DNA of 64,000 bases, from contig NC_083570.1 in the NCBI RefSeq assembly GCF_027579695.1, positions 100,204,963 through 100,268,962 of the forward strand, written 5' to 3'. This stretch comes from Neoarius graeffei. Taxonomy: Eukaryota > Chordata > Actinopteri > Siluriformes > Ariidae. The notes under the pieces are model-generated. The model made no database searches. It saw only the letters and a list, made by a program, of their open reading frames with translations, and was not told where the DNA came from. Position numbers and translations under genes: made by a program. Below, in pieces: positions 18,200 through 30,575 of this stretch; the first letter of the stretch is position 1; each line of letters begins with the position of its first letter.

Positions 18200-19342
18200 T
18201 AGAGCAGCAGCTACAATTATTGACAGTCCATAATTATCGACACCTTCTCAGATCCATCCATCCATCCATCCATTATCTGTAGCCGCTTATCCTGTTCTAC
18301 AGGGTTGCAGGAAAGCTGGAGCCTATCCTAGCTGACTATGGGCGAGAGGCAGGGTACACCTTGGACAAGTCGCCAGGTCATCACAGGGCTGACATTCAGA
18401 TTTACCAATAAAAAACAATTTAACAAAGGTGAGTTTCAGTTCCAACAGTTATTATTGGTTAATTAATCAACTGGAAGACCCTCCTCGCCCTTTATTCTTG
18501 TCCTCTGATGCTCATTACCCGAGATGGATTTTTTTAGCACAATCAGCAATTTGAGGAAAACCCGGACGTTATCATCGCAGGTAAGCACGGTGGAAAGATC
18601 ATGGACGTGTTTTTACTTATCAAATTCACCGATATTTTATGATCTCCTCGTTGAAGCCTACTTTGTTTCTTACGCTTTCATTTGACAGTCACCATTTTGT
18701 ATCTAAACATGCGTTTGAGAAGTAACATGAGGTGTCGATAATAGTGATTACTTTCAACGGTGTCCACCATTATCGATGCCCTGTGGAATTAAGTGATATT
18801 TACAACTGTTATGGCTCAATCTTTGTGCAACATTGTTGAAGTAGATGAAGTATTTTTAAAAAATAAAAGTGCTGTGATTTATAATAATTTTTTTTCTGAT
18901 TCATAACAAAATGGAATGTTTATAGAGTATTTGGAATCCAATTGCAATAAATAGAATTAGACCAGAATTAAATTCCTAGCATATAAAAAATTACTTGCTT
19001 GAAATATTCAGATTTTTTGATTCCATTCAGGTTTTTTTTTTTTTTTTTTGCAGTTTGTTGTAAATATCTACCACATATTACAATATCAGTAGACGTTTTA
19101 TATTTTGGTTTGATGAATGACATACGACCTTTGACCTGGATTTTCATGTGGTTACAATGTCAATTGCCTGTTGACATTTATTGGTAAACTACAAAACTAG
19201 AAATTAATACAAATAGCAACGAATGATTAACAAAAAGTGGAACAAAAAGATTTTCTGACAGGTTAAAAATTATCAGTTATTTTTTTTACAAGCATTAGAA
19301 TTACTTCCTCATTTACATAAACACCAACATCCATATATTTAT

Positions 19343-19719
19343 CTCATCTCATCTCATCTCATTATCTGTAGCCGCTTTATCCTGTTCTACAGGGTCGCAG
19401 GCAAGCTGGAGCCTATCCCAGCTGACTACGGGCGAAAGGCGGGGTACACCCTGGACAAGTCGCCAGGTTATCACAGGGCTGACACATAGACACAGACAAC
19501 CATTCACACTCACATTCACACCTACGGTCAATTTAGAGTTAACCTAACCTGCATGTCTTTGGACTGTGGGGGAAACCGGAGCACCCGGAGGAAACCCATG
19601 CGGACACAGGTAGAACATGCAAACTCCGCACAGAAAGGCCCTCGCCGGCCATGGGGCTCGAACCTGGACCTTCTTGCTGTGAGGCGACAGCGCTAACCAC
19701 TACACCACCCTGCCGCCCC
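19343..19719 (-). mobile_element. tRNA-derived SINE, (GAGAT)n tail
   Basis: Full-length minus-strand copy, from (CTCAT)n to the head CACCACCCTGCCGCCCC. The 11-bp duplication CATATATTTAT flanks it (19332-19342, 19720-19730). The empty site in unit A is near 11745. Confidence 0.9.
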
Positions 19720-19814
19720 CATATATTTATATAAAAGATATTTTGTACTAGAACAGGATAAAGCAGCTAGAGATAATGAGATGAGATAAGATATTTTGTA
19801 CTAAATATAAGTCT

Positions 19815-20179
19815 CATCTCATCTCATTATCTCTAGCCGCTTTATCCTGTTCTACAGGGTCGCAGGCAAGCTGGAGCCTATCCCAGCTGACTACGGGCGA
19901 AAGGCGGGGTACACCCTGGACAAGTCGCCAGGTCATCACAGGGCTGACACATAGACACAGACAACCATTCACACCTACGGTCAATTTAGAGTCACCAGTT
20001 AACCTAACCTGCATGTCTTTGGACTGTGGGGGAAACCGGAGCACCCGGAGGAAACCCACGCGGACACGGGGAGAACATGCAAACTCCACACAGAAAGGCC
20101 CTCGCGGGCCCCGGGGCTTGAACCCAGGACCTTCTTGCTGTGAGGCGACAGCGCTAACCACTACACCACCGTGCCACCC
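19815..20179 (-). mobile_element. tRNA-derived SINE, (GAGAT)n tail
   Basis: Full-length minus-strand copy with a 15-bp duplication ACTAAATATAAGTCT (19800-19814, 20180-20194). Empty site in unit A near 11821. Confidence 0.9.
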
Positions 20180-20719
20180 ACTAAATATAAGTCTATGTAA
20201 AAAAATGTTAAATAAAAGCCATGTTTTGTTAGTACCACATACCATTTAAAAAAAAATCATCTGGGTGTCAATAATTGTGGAACGGTGTCGATAACTGTGG
20301 ACAAAGGTGTCAATACTTGTGGAACGGTGTCACGTGATCTGATACGCTAAGTAAACCGGAATCACCTCATTTTTTTCCAGTGGAAGTTTGTGTAATTATT
20401 CATGCACAATTAATGTATTGAAAGTCTTTTCTACTTTTGCAACAGCCAAAAGATTGTTAAGGTTTTCTACTTCCCTATATATGCCTCACACTTTTTTAAT
20501 GTGATATTTTATTCATTTTCTTGATTCATATGTGAGAACTGAGCTGCTTCTTTAATGTTATCAATGATTTATGCTCAGCTCTTGTTTAACTGATCACTAT
20601 CAGTATGTTGATTTAAATGGTGATTCTACCACATTCCGGTGACGTCACTTCCACTTACCATGAGATGCACACATGCCGCCGTGGAGAATCAGTACACAAT
20701 GGAATGTCACAGTGGAATG

Positions 20720-22137
20720 CTCAGAAATATTGCTAAGATAAGAAATTTAATGTTACTACATGACGCGGAAAAACTAGTTCATGCTTTCGTTACCTCCAGG
20801 TTGGATTATTGTAATGCCTTACTGTCTGGATGTTCCAATAAGTGCATAAACAAGCTCCAGTTAGTTCAAAATGCAGCAGCAAGAGTCCTTACTAGAACTA
20901 GAAAATATGACCACATCACCCCTGTCTTATCCACACTGCATTGGCTCCCAATCAAATTTCATATTGATTATAAAGTACTACTATTGACCTTTAAAGCACT
21001 GAATGGTCTCGCACCACAGTACCTGAGTGAACTTCTGCTCCTCTATGACCCACCACGCCTACTTAGATCAAAAGATGAAGGCTACCTCAGGGGGCAGAGC
21101 CTTTTCTTACAATGCCCCACAGTTATGGAACAGCCTTCCAAGTAGTGTTCGGGAATCGGACACAGTCTCAGCGTTTAAGTCTAGGCTGAAAACATATCTG
21201 TTTAGTCAAGCCTTTTGTTAATGGTGTTTATGAGGTAAAGGTGTAGATCTGGAGGGTCCTCAGACATGGAGTGTTTTGGTAAACTGGGATGTATGGGTGC
21301 TGTCAGTTCCCACTCGCTTGCTCACTCGAGTTTGTTGATGGTGTAGTGGCTGGCTGCTTTATGTCCTGGGGCTCCCTCATGCCTGTGTTACCTTCTGGCT
21401 CTCTCCTTTTAGTTATGCTGTCATAGTTAGTTGCCGGAGTCCCTGCTTGTACTCAGTACAACATGTATACTGTTCCTACTTATTCAGGTGACATTGGGCA
21501 ATACCTAACAACCTGTGTTTTCTCTCTCTTCCCCCCCCCCCCCAAAAAAAAAATCTGTCCGTCTGAGTTACATGTTGGTCCTGGGATCGAGATGCTGACC
21601 TCTTCTGCTCCTCGGACCTGCCTGATCCATCCTGATGCCCTGTGTCTGGTTGGAGTCTCATCGCATCACTCCTGTGGAGGGCGGCCCCATGTGGACAGTT
21701 GGGGGTCACGCCTGGAGGATGCTCTGGACTCTTGCAGTGGTGCTTTTGTGGCTGGGGACTGCAGTTGACTTGCTGACTTTGGGACTACGGTTGTCGTGAA
21801 CGGTTTTGCCCTCGGGTTTCCATCGGTGGGGAGTTTATAGCATCAACAAAGCTTACTTTATGTTAGGACTGTTAATGTTAGTCATGTTGTCTGTTGTTGC
21901 CCTGATGGGGATGGGTTCCCTTTTGAGTCTGGTTCCCTTTTGGGTTCCTTTTTGGGTCTGGTCTCAGGGTTTCTTCCTCGTGTTGTCTGAGGGAGTTTTT
22001 CCTTGTCACCGTTGGCGTGCTCATTGGGGATAGATTAGGGTTAAAATTAGCTCATATTTTAAGTCGTTCAAATTCTGTAAAGCTGCTTTGCGACAATGTC
22101 TATTGTTAAAAGCGCTATACAAATAAACTTGACTTGA
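20720..22137 (+). mobile_element. L2-clade LINE, 5'-truncated, natural 3' end
   Basis: C-terminal coding frame (20639-21145 and 21027-21221; NIAKIRNLMLL, LDYCNALLSGC, SRLKTYLFSQAFC) followed by the complete 3' UTR ending GCTATACAAATAAACTTGAC and a TTGAC repeat, the usual L2-type tail in fish. Inserted in the left part of the DIRS element. This is the parent form of the LINE piece found at the array joints. Confidence 0.8.
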
Positions 22138-23519
22138 CAGTTAAGATGCGGATGCCTTTCGCATATGAGCATAAATGAGGGAAAGTAATAATAGTTTCCC
22201 GATAGCTCATGCTGTAGTTGCATGTAAACTATGTTGGGAAGTTTGTATGGCTTTAATCTTCAGTATTACATATTTTTTTGAAGATTGTTGAACAAGTTGC
22301 AATGCCATTAGTGCGTAACAAAGGTGAATTCCTATTCACACTGCATTTGTTTACAACACCATAAGTGATTCTGAAGGACCATCAACGAGGAGATGACCAG
22401 TGCCTCCTGTAATCTTTCAAAACCTCCATAGCCAATATGTTCTTGGATATGAAAAATGAACTAAAACAACAAGTGGAAGATTGTGTTACATCGGTCATGC
22501 AGGACTACAAGGAAAATCACAGCAACAAACTCTGTGATGATTCATCTGATTTCCATCTTGCTTACTTCCATCTAGATAAGCTGACATCTGCAAACAAACA
22601 ACAGCCGACAGAGGGTCAAGACAAGGCCTCAGCTGAGCTCAAAGAGCTTGCTCTCGATTGCTCTCTCAATTGATGAGGATTTGGTGAAGATGATTGAATG
22701 CCTCATAAATGACAAACTGCCTAAAGCCAAACTAGATGAACTTGCCGAGAAATACGCCAGACCAGAAACCTGCAAACACTTACTGGCTCCCAAGGCAAAC
22801 AAAGCAGTGTGGAGTCAACTTAAAGACAGTACCAAGAAACATGACATAGGGATGCAGAAATGCCAAAAATGATTTTTGATGGCAGTGTACGCAGTTCTGC
22901 AAACATCCAAGACAACAACCAGTGACACAAAGACCAACCTAATTCATGCCTTGGTGCTCATTATGTTAGGCAACAGGGAAATGAACCTCAAGCGAAGGGA
23001 ATTCTTAAAGCCAGATCTAAACTCACAGTACAGTGCTTTGTGTAATGCGTCCATGCCCATCACCACCAAACTATTCAGAGATGACTTGGAGAAGCAGATT
23101 GACGAGCTGACCAAGGTGAACAAACTGGCAAAGAAGATCGCAGTGCACAAAAAGAGTCATGGTTCACGCTTCCAACCCTACAGGAGGTCTACAAGTGGCT
23201 CCAGCTACTCAAGGGGCCGCTATGGTGGTAGAGGATTTACCAGACCCCAGTCCGTTTTAGGGGAAAGGAACACAGACTGCAGAAAGTCGTCTGTGAAGCC
23301 AATCTCGCACACCAAGGCCACTCAAGAATAACTGTAACACAGCAGGTTAGTTACACAAACAAAATTAAGGATATTATTGGACCTGAGAGACCCTTTAAAG
23401 CGGGCCAATTAAAAGAATGTTTAGAAGAATGGAAAACAATCACCTCAGACCCATTTATTTTGCAATGTATAACTAACGGTGAGCTTGAATTTGACTATGT
23501 ACCATCTCCTGACTATATG
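22138..23519 (+). mobile_element. DIRS gag-like region (fossil part)
   Basis: Frames with SALCNASMPITTKLFRDDL and a basic, Gly/Arg-rich tail (SSYSRGRYGGRG) resemble DIRS ORF1 (gag). Broken. Part of the 20620-35480 element. Confidence 0.55.
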
Positions 23520-24323
23520 TGTCAGTCCTGCGCACTGTGGTGCAAGCACCTGAAGGCGCGCCCCAGGTGGCGCGTGCATCAAGTGGACTCCAGCACGCAT
23601 GCCATTAACGATGCGCACCTGAACTTAATTAAGGAGCTATATGTGCACCTATTTAAAGACTGTGCTGATGCACGATTGGTGTGAAGTATTACGCTGTGTC
23701 AGTACGCATTACTGAGCCCATGTTTCTAATTTTCTGTGTCCTGATTCCTGTGCCTGTTCCTTGTTCTTGTTTTTTGCTCTGCCTTTGATATCCCGTTTGC
23801 ACCTTGCCCCACCCTTTGCATGTTTCATGATTTGGATTTAGCCTGCAGATTTGGACTGTTTGCCTTTGTGTGTGTTTGCACTGTAAATAAACATATACTT
23901 CTGCACATACGTCCTCATACCTGACAGAATACTTTGCCCAACCATGGATGTAGCAGAGTTATTTCAGCACGTGATTCCACGCCACTTCTGGGTTTCTCTG
24001 TCTCAGCCCCTCGCCTCGTGTTTCTGGCTGAGTTCTGACTGGAGTCCCCCAGCACCCTAGTATGGAATATATCATCCTAGGGAATTCAGTTTGCAGTGTG
24101 ACTTTTTCTTTGAGGACCTCCAAGAGCCCAAGCCACCAGAACCTATCTGGGTAAGCTTTATCCTCACTTTTATTGCTGGACGAGCATGCCAACGGGTGGA
24201 TTCCCTCATCAGAGTAGAGCACCCATGCCTCTGGAGCTCACAGACCTTTTTAGCCATGCTCCAGTGTATCTATGAATCTTTAGAAAAGGGGGAACGCCAT
24301 GAAAATTTTGGGAGGGGGCTATC

Positions 24324-25379
24324 ATGCCTGAGGCCGATGCAGCGGCAGCAGAGAAGGCCATTGCTCTAGAGCGCCTCCTAAAGGCCATCAGTCCAGAACC
24401 AATCCCACAGTCTGTTCTACAGTCAGTTCCAGAACCAGCCTCTGAACCTGAACTAGAACCAGTTCCACAGCCTTCATCAGAGCCAGCGCCAGTGTCTGTT
24501 CCAGTGCCAGAGCCAGCACCAGCATCTGTTCCAGAGCCAATGCCAGTGTCGGTGCCAGTGTCAGCGCCAGAACCAGTGCCAGTGTTGGAATCAGCTCCAG
24601 TGCCAGAGCCAGCATCAGAGCCTGCGCCAATGTCTAGTCCAGAACCCGTGCCAGCACCAGTGTCAGAGTCAGCTCCAGTGCCAGAGCCAGTGTCAGAGAC
24701 TGCGTCAGTGTCTACTCCAGAGCCAGTGCCTGTGTCAGCAAGAGCATCAGAGCCAACACCAGAGTCGGAGCCTGTGCCAGCTCCAGTGCCTATGCCAGAG
24801 TCAAGGCCAGTGCCAGAACCTGAGCCTGTTCCAGAACCTGTGTTAGAGGATGATGGAGCGACCTCTGCCTCAGCTGGCTATGAAGGCGCCGTCATTCCTC
24901 TGCCGCCTGGCTATGAAGGCATCATCATCGTCCCACTGCCACCTGGCTATGAAGGCATCGTTGTCCCGCTGCCGCCCAGCTATAAAGGTGTTGTCATTCC
25001 TCTGCTGTCCAGCCTTGAAGACATCATCATCCTGCCACCGCCACCTGGCCATGAAGACATCATCGTCATCCCGCCGCCAGGTCCTAACCAGGACCGAAGC
25101 AACATGCTGACAGAGCTTGAGCCCATGCCTGAGTCCAGTTCCGAGTCCAAGTCAAGTCCACAGTCCAAGTCAAGTCCAGAGCTCGAGTCGTCTACTGAGC
25201 CCGAATACAGCCTGGAGCCCAAGTCGAAGCTTGCTTCCTGCCTTGAGCCCAAGCCAGTTCCAGAATTCAAGCCTGAGTCGTCTCCTGAGCTTGAGCCAAA
25301 GTCCAGTCCAGAGTTTGAGCCAGAGTCCAAGCCCAAAGCTCAAGTCATCTACAGAGCTCAAGCCCGAGTCCAGTCCTGA
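24324..25379 (+). CDS. Pro/Glu/Ser-rich repetitive ORF inside the LTR element
   Basis: A 351-codon open frame with imperfect repeats of PEPVPVSxPxPEPAP type (residues ~35-175), then four to five PPGYEG(I/V)(I/V)xPLP repeats (~190-240), then an SSPELEPKSS-type acidic tail. There are no Cys, zinc-knuckle or catalytic motifs. It is not recognisable as gag. It could be a captured host low-complexity sequence or an unusual element-specific protein. I do not assign a function. Confidence 0.4.
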   Translation: MPEADAAAAEKAIALERLLKAISPEPIPQSVLQSVPEPASEPELEPVPQPSSEPAPVSVPVPEPAPASVPEPMPVSVPVSAPEPVPVLESAPVPEPASEPAPMSSPEPVPAPVSESAPVPEPVSETASVSTPEPVPVSARASEPTPESEPVPAPVPMPESRPVPEPEPVPEPVLEDDGATSASAGYEGAVIPLPPGYEGIIIVPLPPGYEGIVVPLPPSYKGVVIPLLSSLEDIIILPPPPGHEDIIVIPPPGPNQDRSNMLTELEPMPESSSESKSSPQSKSSPELESSTEPEYSLEPKSKLASCLEPKPVPEFKPESSPELEPKSSPEFEPESKPKAQVIYRAQARVQS

Positions 25380-25800
25380 ACCCGAGTCATCTCCAGAGCT
25401 CAAGCCCAAGCCATCTCCAGAGCCCAAAATCAGTGCAAGTCAGGAGTCCAAGTTTTGTCCTGAGCCTGAACCCGAGCCCCCACCAGAGCCAAGTAGGATG
25501 GATTTTTGCTCCTGAAAGGAGCTCTTGGGGGGGGGTTCCTGTCAGTCTTGTGTGCTGTGGTGTGTGCACCTGAATGCATGCCCCAGGTGGCACGCACATC
25601 GAGAGGACTCCAGAATGCACGCCATTAACGATGCACACCTGAACTTAATTAAGCAGCTACATTACCGAGCCTTACTACCAGTGTTTCTGATTTCCTGTAT
25701 CCTTATTCCTGTGCCTGTTCCTCATTCTTGTTTTTTGCTTTGCCTTTGATATCCTGTTTGTGCCTCGCCTGACCCTTTGCAGGTTTCACGATTTGGAGTT

Positions 25801-28800
25801 ACCCCTCCTAGAACTGCCACCTTATTGTGGTGGAGGGGTTTGTGTGCTTGAATGATCCTAGGAGCTATGTTGTCAGGGGCATTACGCCCCTGTTAGGGTT
25901 TCCCAAGGCAGACAGGTCCTAGGTGACAGGCCAGACTAAGAGCAGTTCACCAAACTCCCTTATGGAAATTAAAAAATCAAGGACCGTGACGTCGCCTGGT
26001 ATGGCGCAGCCGGAGCCCCACCCTGGAGCCAGGCCCGGGGTTGGGGCTCGTATGCGAGCGCCTGGTGGCTGGGCCTTTGCCCACAGGGCCCAGCCAGGCC
26101 CAGCCCGAAGCGGTGATGTGGGCCCACCCTCCTGTGGGTTCACCACCCACAGAGGTAGCTGTAGGGGGCCAGTGCACTGTGGATTGGGCAGCAATCGAAG
26201 GCAGGGACCTAGATGACCTTATCCCTGAACACAGCAGCTAGCTGTTGGGACATGGAATGTCACTTCACTGGGGGGGAAAGAGCCTGAGCTTGTGCGGGAG
26301 GTTGAGAGGTACCGGCTAGAGATAGTCAGGCTCACCTCCACGCACAGCTTGGGCTCCAGAACCCAGCTCCTCGAGAGGGGCTGGACTCTCCACTTCTCTG
26401 GAGTCACCCACGGTGAGTGATGGTGGGCTGGTGTGGGCTTGCTTATAGCTCCCCAGCTCAGCTGCCATGTGTTGGAGTTTACCCCAGTGAATGAGAGGGT
26501 CACCTCTTTGCACCTTCGGGTCAGGGAGAGGGCTCTTGCTGTTGTTTGTGCCTACGGGTCGAATAGCAGTATAGAGTATCCGGCCTTCTTGAAGTCCCTG
26601 GGAGAGGTACTGAGAGGTGCTCAGACTGGGGACTCCATTGTTCTACTGGGGGACTTCAACGCTCACGTGGGCGACGACAGTGACACCTGGAGGGGCATGA
26701 TTAGGAGGAACGGCCTCCCCGATCTGAACCCGAGTAGTGCTTTGTTATTGGACTTCTGTGCTAGTCACAGTTTGTCCATAACAAACACCATGTTCGAGCA
26801 TAGGAGTGTCCATAAGTGCACATGGCACCAGGACACCTTAGGTCGGAGGTCGATGATCGACTTTGTTGTCGTTTCATCTGATCTCTGGCCCTATGTCTTG
26901 GACACTTGGGTGAAGAGAGGGGCTGAGCTGTCAACTGATCACCACCTGGTGGTGAGTTGGATTTGCTGGTGGAGGAGAAAGCCGGACAGACCTAGCAGGC
27001 CCAAACGTATGGTGAGGGAACGTCTGGCTGAGCACTCTGTTGGGGAGGTCTTTAACTCCCACCTCCGGGAGAGCTTCTCCCAGCTTCCAAGGAAGGCGGG
27101 GGACATTGAGTCTGAGTGGACCATGTTCTCTGCCTCCATTGTCAATGCGGCTGTTCGGAGCTGTGGACACAAGGTCTCCGGTGCCTGTCGTGGCGGCAAT
27201 CCCAGAACCTGGTGGTGGACACCGGAAGTAAGGGATGCTGTCAAGCTGAAGAAGGAGTCCTATTGGGCCATGTTGGCCTCTGGGACTCCTGAGGCAGCTG
27301 ACAGGTATCGGCAGGCCAGGCGTGCCTCAGCTCGGGCAGTTGTGGAGGCAAAAACCCGGAACTGGGAGGAGTTCAGTGAGGCCATGGAGGCAGACTATCG
27401 GTTGGCCTTGAATAAATTCTGGCAAACCGTCTGGCGCCTCAGGAGGGGGAAGCAGTACTCTGCCAACACTGTTTACAGTGCAGGTGGGGAGCTGTTGACC
27501 TCGACTGGGGATATTGTTGGGCGGTGCAAGGAATACTTCGAGGATCTCCTTAATCCCACTGTCACATCTTCCATTGAGGAAGCAGAGGCTGATGACTCAG
27601 AGGTGGACTCGTCCATTACACAAGCCAAAGTCACTGAGGTGGTTTGCAAGCTCCTCGGTGGCAAGGCACCGGGGGTGGATGAGATCCGCCCTGAGTATCT
27701 CAAGTCTCTGGATGTTGTGGGGCTGTCTTGGCTGACACGCCTCTGCAACATCGTGTGACGGTTGGGGACAGTGCCTCTGGAGTGGCAGACTGGGGTGGTG
27801 GCCCCTCTTTTTAAGAAAGGGGACTGGAGAGTGTGCTCCAATTATAGGAGAATCACACTTCTCAGCCTCCCCGGGAAGGTTTACTCCAGGGTACTGGAGA
27901 GGAGAATTTGGCCAATAGTCGAACCTCGGATCCAGGAGGAACAATGCGGTTTTCGTCCTGGTCGTGGAACACTGGACCAGCTCTATACCCTTCATAGGGT
28001 GCTTGAGGGTTCATGGGAGTTTGCCCAACCAGTCCACGTGTGCTTTGTGGATCTGGAGAAGGCATTCGACTGTGTCCCTCATGGTATCCTGTGGGGGGTG
28101 CTTTGGGAGTATGGGGTTCGGGGCTCTTTGCTAAGGGCTGTCCAGTCCCTGTACGAACAGAGCAGGAGTCTGGTTTGCATTGCCAGCAGTAAGTCAGACC
28201 TGTTCCCAGTGCATGTTGGACTCCAGCAGGGCTGCCCTTTGTCACTGGTTCTGTTCATAATTTTTATGGACAGAATTTCTAGGTGCAGCCAGGGGCTGGA
28301 GGGAATCCTGTTTGTGAACCACAGGATTTTATCTCTGCTTTTTGTGGATGATGTTGTCCTGTTGGCTTCTTCAAACCAGGACCTTCAGCATGCACTGGGG
28401 CGGTTTGCAATCGAGTGTGAAGTGGCTGGAATGAGAATCAGCACCTCCAAGTCCAAGGCCATGGTTCTCGACTGGAAAAGGGTGGCTTGTCCTCTCCAGG
28501 TTGGTGAAGAAGTCCTGCCTCAAGTGGAGGAGTTTAAGTATCTTGGGATCTTGTTCACGAATGAGGGAAGGATGGAGCATGAGATCGACAGGCAGATCGG
28601 TGCAGCCTCCACAGTGATGCGGTCGCTTTACCAGTCCGTCATGGTGAAGAAGGAGCTGAGCCAAAAGGCAAAGCTCTCGATTTACCGGTCGATCTACGTT
28701 CCAACTCTCACCTATGGTCATGAGCTTTGGGTAATGATCGAAAGAACAAGATCGCAGATACAAGCAGCCGAAATGAGTTTCCTTCGCAGGGTGGCTGGGC

Positions 28801-29151
28801 GCTCCCTTAGAGATAGGGTGAGAAGCACAGTCACTCAGGAGGAGCTCGGAGTAGAGCCGCTGCTCCTCCACATCGAGAGGAATCAGCTGAGGTGGCTCAG
28901 GCATCTCTTTCGGATGCCTCCTGGTTGGCTCCCTGGGGAGGTGTTCCAGGCATGTCCCCCCGGGAGGAAGCCCCGGGGAAGACCCAGGACATGCTGGAGG
29001 GACTATGTCTCTCAGCTGGCCTGGGAACGCCTCGGTGTTCTTCCTGAGGAGCTGGCTGAGGTGTCTGGGAAGAGGGAAGTTTGGGCTTCCATGCTCAGAC
29101 TGCTGCCTCCACAACCCGGCCCCGAATAAGTGGATGAAAATGAGATTATAC
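25801..29151 (+). mobile_element. Full-length Rex3-like LINE inside the LTR
   Basis: Starts ACCCCTCCTAGAACTGCCAC, which is the same 5' terminus found at the inversion point of the copy at 44115, so this is the true 5' end. Duplications ATTTGGAGTT / ATTTGGATTT flank it. The endonuclease part (26433-27758) and RT part (27762-29129; FVDLEKAFDCVP, LLFVDDVVLL) are separated by a TGA at 27759. Earlier damage lies in the N-terminal region (frameshift and a TAG near 26240). RT has VDD instead of ADD. Many CpG sites are decayed, so it is older than Rex3-1. Confidence 0.9.
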
Positions 29152-29552
29152 AATTTGGATTTAGCCTGCTGATTTGGACTGTTTGCCTTTATGTGTGTTT
29201 GCACTGTAAATAAACATATACTTCTGCACATACATCCGCCTACCTCATGTCTGACAATATGCCAATAAGTTTACACCCAGAATATACATTTTCAGAAGCA
29301 GAACAACAAGCCACTGATGTAGAGATTGACATCTTTTTGGAAAAAAACAGATCATTGAGTTGTCTGAAACAGAAGTAGGTCAAATTGTCTCTCTCATTTT
29401 CTTAAGACCCAAGAAGGAACCTAGGGTTTACAGGGTCATTTTCAACTTAAAATCCCTGAATCAGTCAGTGACATATCACAAATTCAAAATGGACACCCTT
29501 GAAGCTGCTATGAAATTAATGAAGCCAGGGTGTTTCATGACATCAATACAAC

Positions 29553-30169
29553 ATCAATACAATGGAAAAAAATTTTCCACTTTGCCACAGTTAATTTTAA
29601 ATGAGCCTTGGCCCAGAGAAGACGTCTGCGCTTCTGGATCATGTTTAGATATGGCTTCTTCTTTGAACTATAGAGTTTTAGCTGGCAACGGCGGATGGCA
29701 CGGTGAATTGTGTTCACAGATAATGTTCTCTGGAAATATTCCTGAGCCCATTTTGTGATTTCCAATACAGAAGCATGCCTGTATATGATGCAGTGCCGTC
29801 TAAGGGCCCTTAGATCACGGGCACCCAGTATGGTTTTCCGGCCTTGACCCTTACGCACAGAGATTCTTCCAGATTCTTTGAATCTTTTGATGATATTATG
29901 CACTGTAGATGATGATATGTTCAAACTCTTTGCAATTTTACATTGTCGAACTCCTTTCTGTCCCAACTTTTTTGAGATGTGTTGGTGTGATGAAATTTCA
30001 AATGAGCCAATATTTGGCATGAAATTTCAAAATGTCTCACTTTCGACATTTGATATGTTGTCTATGTTCTATTGTGAATACAATATCAGTTTTTGAGATT
30101 TGTAAATTATTGCATTCCGTTATTATTTACAATTTGTACTTTGTCCCAACTTTTTTGGAATCGGGGTTG
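29553..30169 (-). mobile_element. Tc1-like element, N-terminal half only
   Basis: The minus-strand terminus ACAACCCCGATTCCAAAAAA lies next to a TA at 30170. A 161-codon frame (29535-30020) encodes the paired HTH domain (HISKKLGQKGVRQCKIAKSL, GRISVRKGQGRKT) and stops before the catalytic core; the 3' part and second terminus are missing. Inserted into the DIRS RT region. Confidence 0.8.
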
Positions 30170-30575
30170 TAGATCTATGCGATGCTTATTACTATATCAC
30201 CTTACTTCAGAAAATATCTTAAATTTGTATGGAGGGGCCAGCTTTTTCAGTTTAGAGCACTACTCGTGGGATTGACAAGCAGCCCACGCATTTTCACCAA
30301 GGTGTTGAAACCTGTTTTTGTGACACTGCGGACTCAGTTTGGACATAATTGTTTGGGTTATATTGATGACTTATTTTATACAGAAGACACAGAGAGTGCT
30401 TGTTGAGAGGCTACCTTGCATGTTGTTCAACTATTTACTCACCTAGGATTTGTCATTCATCCTGCCAAATCTGTACTTAGCCCTACCCAGTCACTCGAGT
30501 TCCTGGAGTTTCAGTTGATTTCTACTTCAATGACTATACGTCTCACCCAAAAGAAGATTCAAAAGGTTGTAGATA

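Larger units (their letters stand above)
18202..20461. mobile_element. TA-TIR DNA element (unit B), right end lost
   Basis: Counterpart of 6293-12132. The left end AGAGCAGCAGCTACAATTAT is kept. At 20461 the last ~25 bases of the right terminus (GTCGATAATTATAGCCGCCG in unit A) are deleted. Contains the empty Rex3 site, the empty 934-bp element site and two SINEs. Confidence 0.55.
13672..22010 (+). repeat. Tandem array unit B (U4-bearing)
   Basis: Collinear second unit. It lacks the Rex3 and the 934-bp element of unit A but has three private SINE insertions (14685-15053, 19343-19719, 19815-20179). Removing them also leaves about 7.2 kb. At 22010 the L2 LINE continues uninterrupted to its natural 3' end (22137), so the right edge here is the ancestral, unrearranged sequence; the duplication joined an internal LINE position to a U4 promoter. 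Confidence 0.85.
23520..29256 (+). mobile_element. LTR retrotransposon fossil carrying a Pro/Glu-rich ORF
   Basis: Two LTRs beginning TGTCAG and ending CTGACA (23520-23926; 25540-29256 including a Rex3 insertion) are flanked by the 5-bp duplication ATATG. A purine tract (GGGGGGGGG) precedes the 3' LTR. The internal region is only about 1.6 kb, and no gag, RT or integrase is recognised, so it is non-autonomous. The LTRs differ noticeably (roughly 15% by eye, including a gap), so it is old. Inserted into the DIRS element. Confidence 0.75.

Noticed and set aside
24388-25336. Long minus-strand frames opposite the Pro/Glu-rich ORF
   Set aside because: They mirror a low-complexity repeat and have no family resemblance; shadows of the plus-strand repeats.
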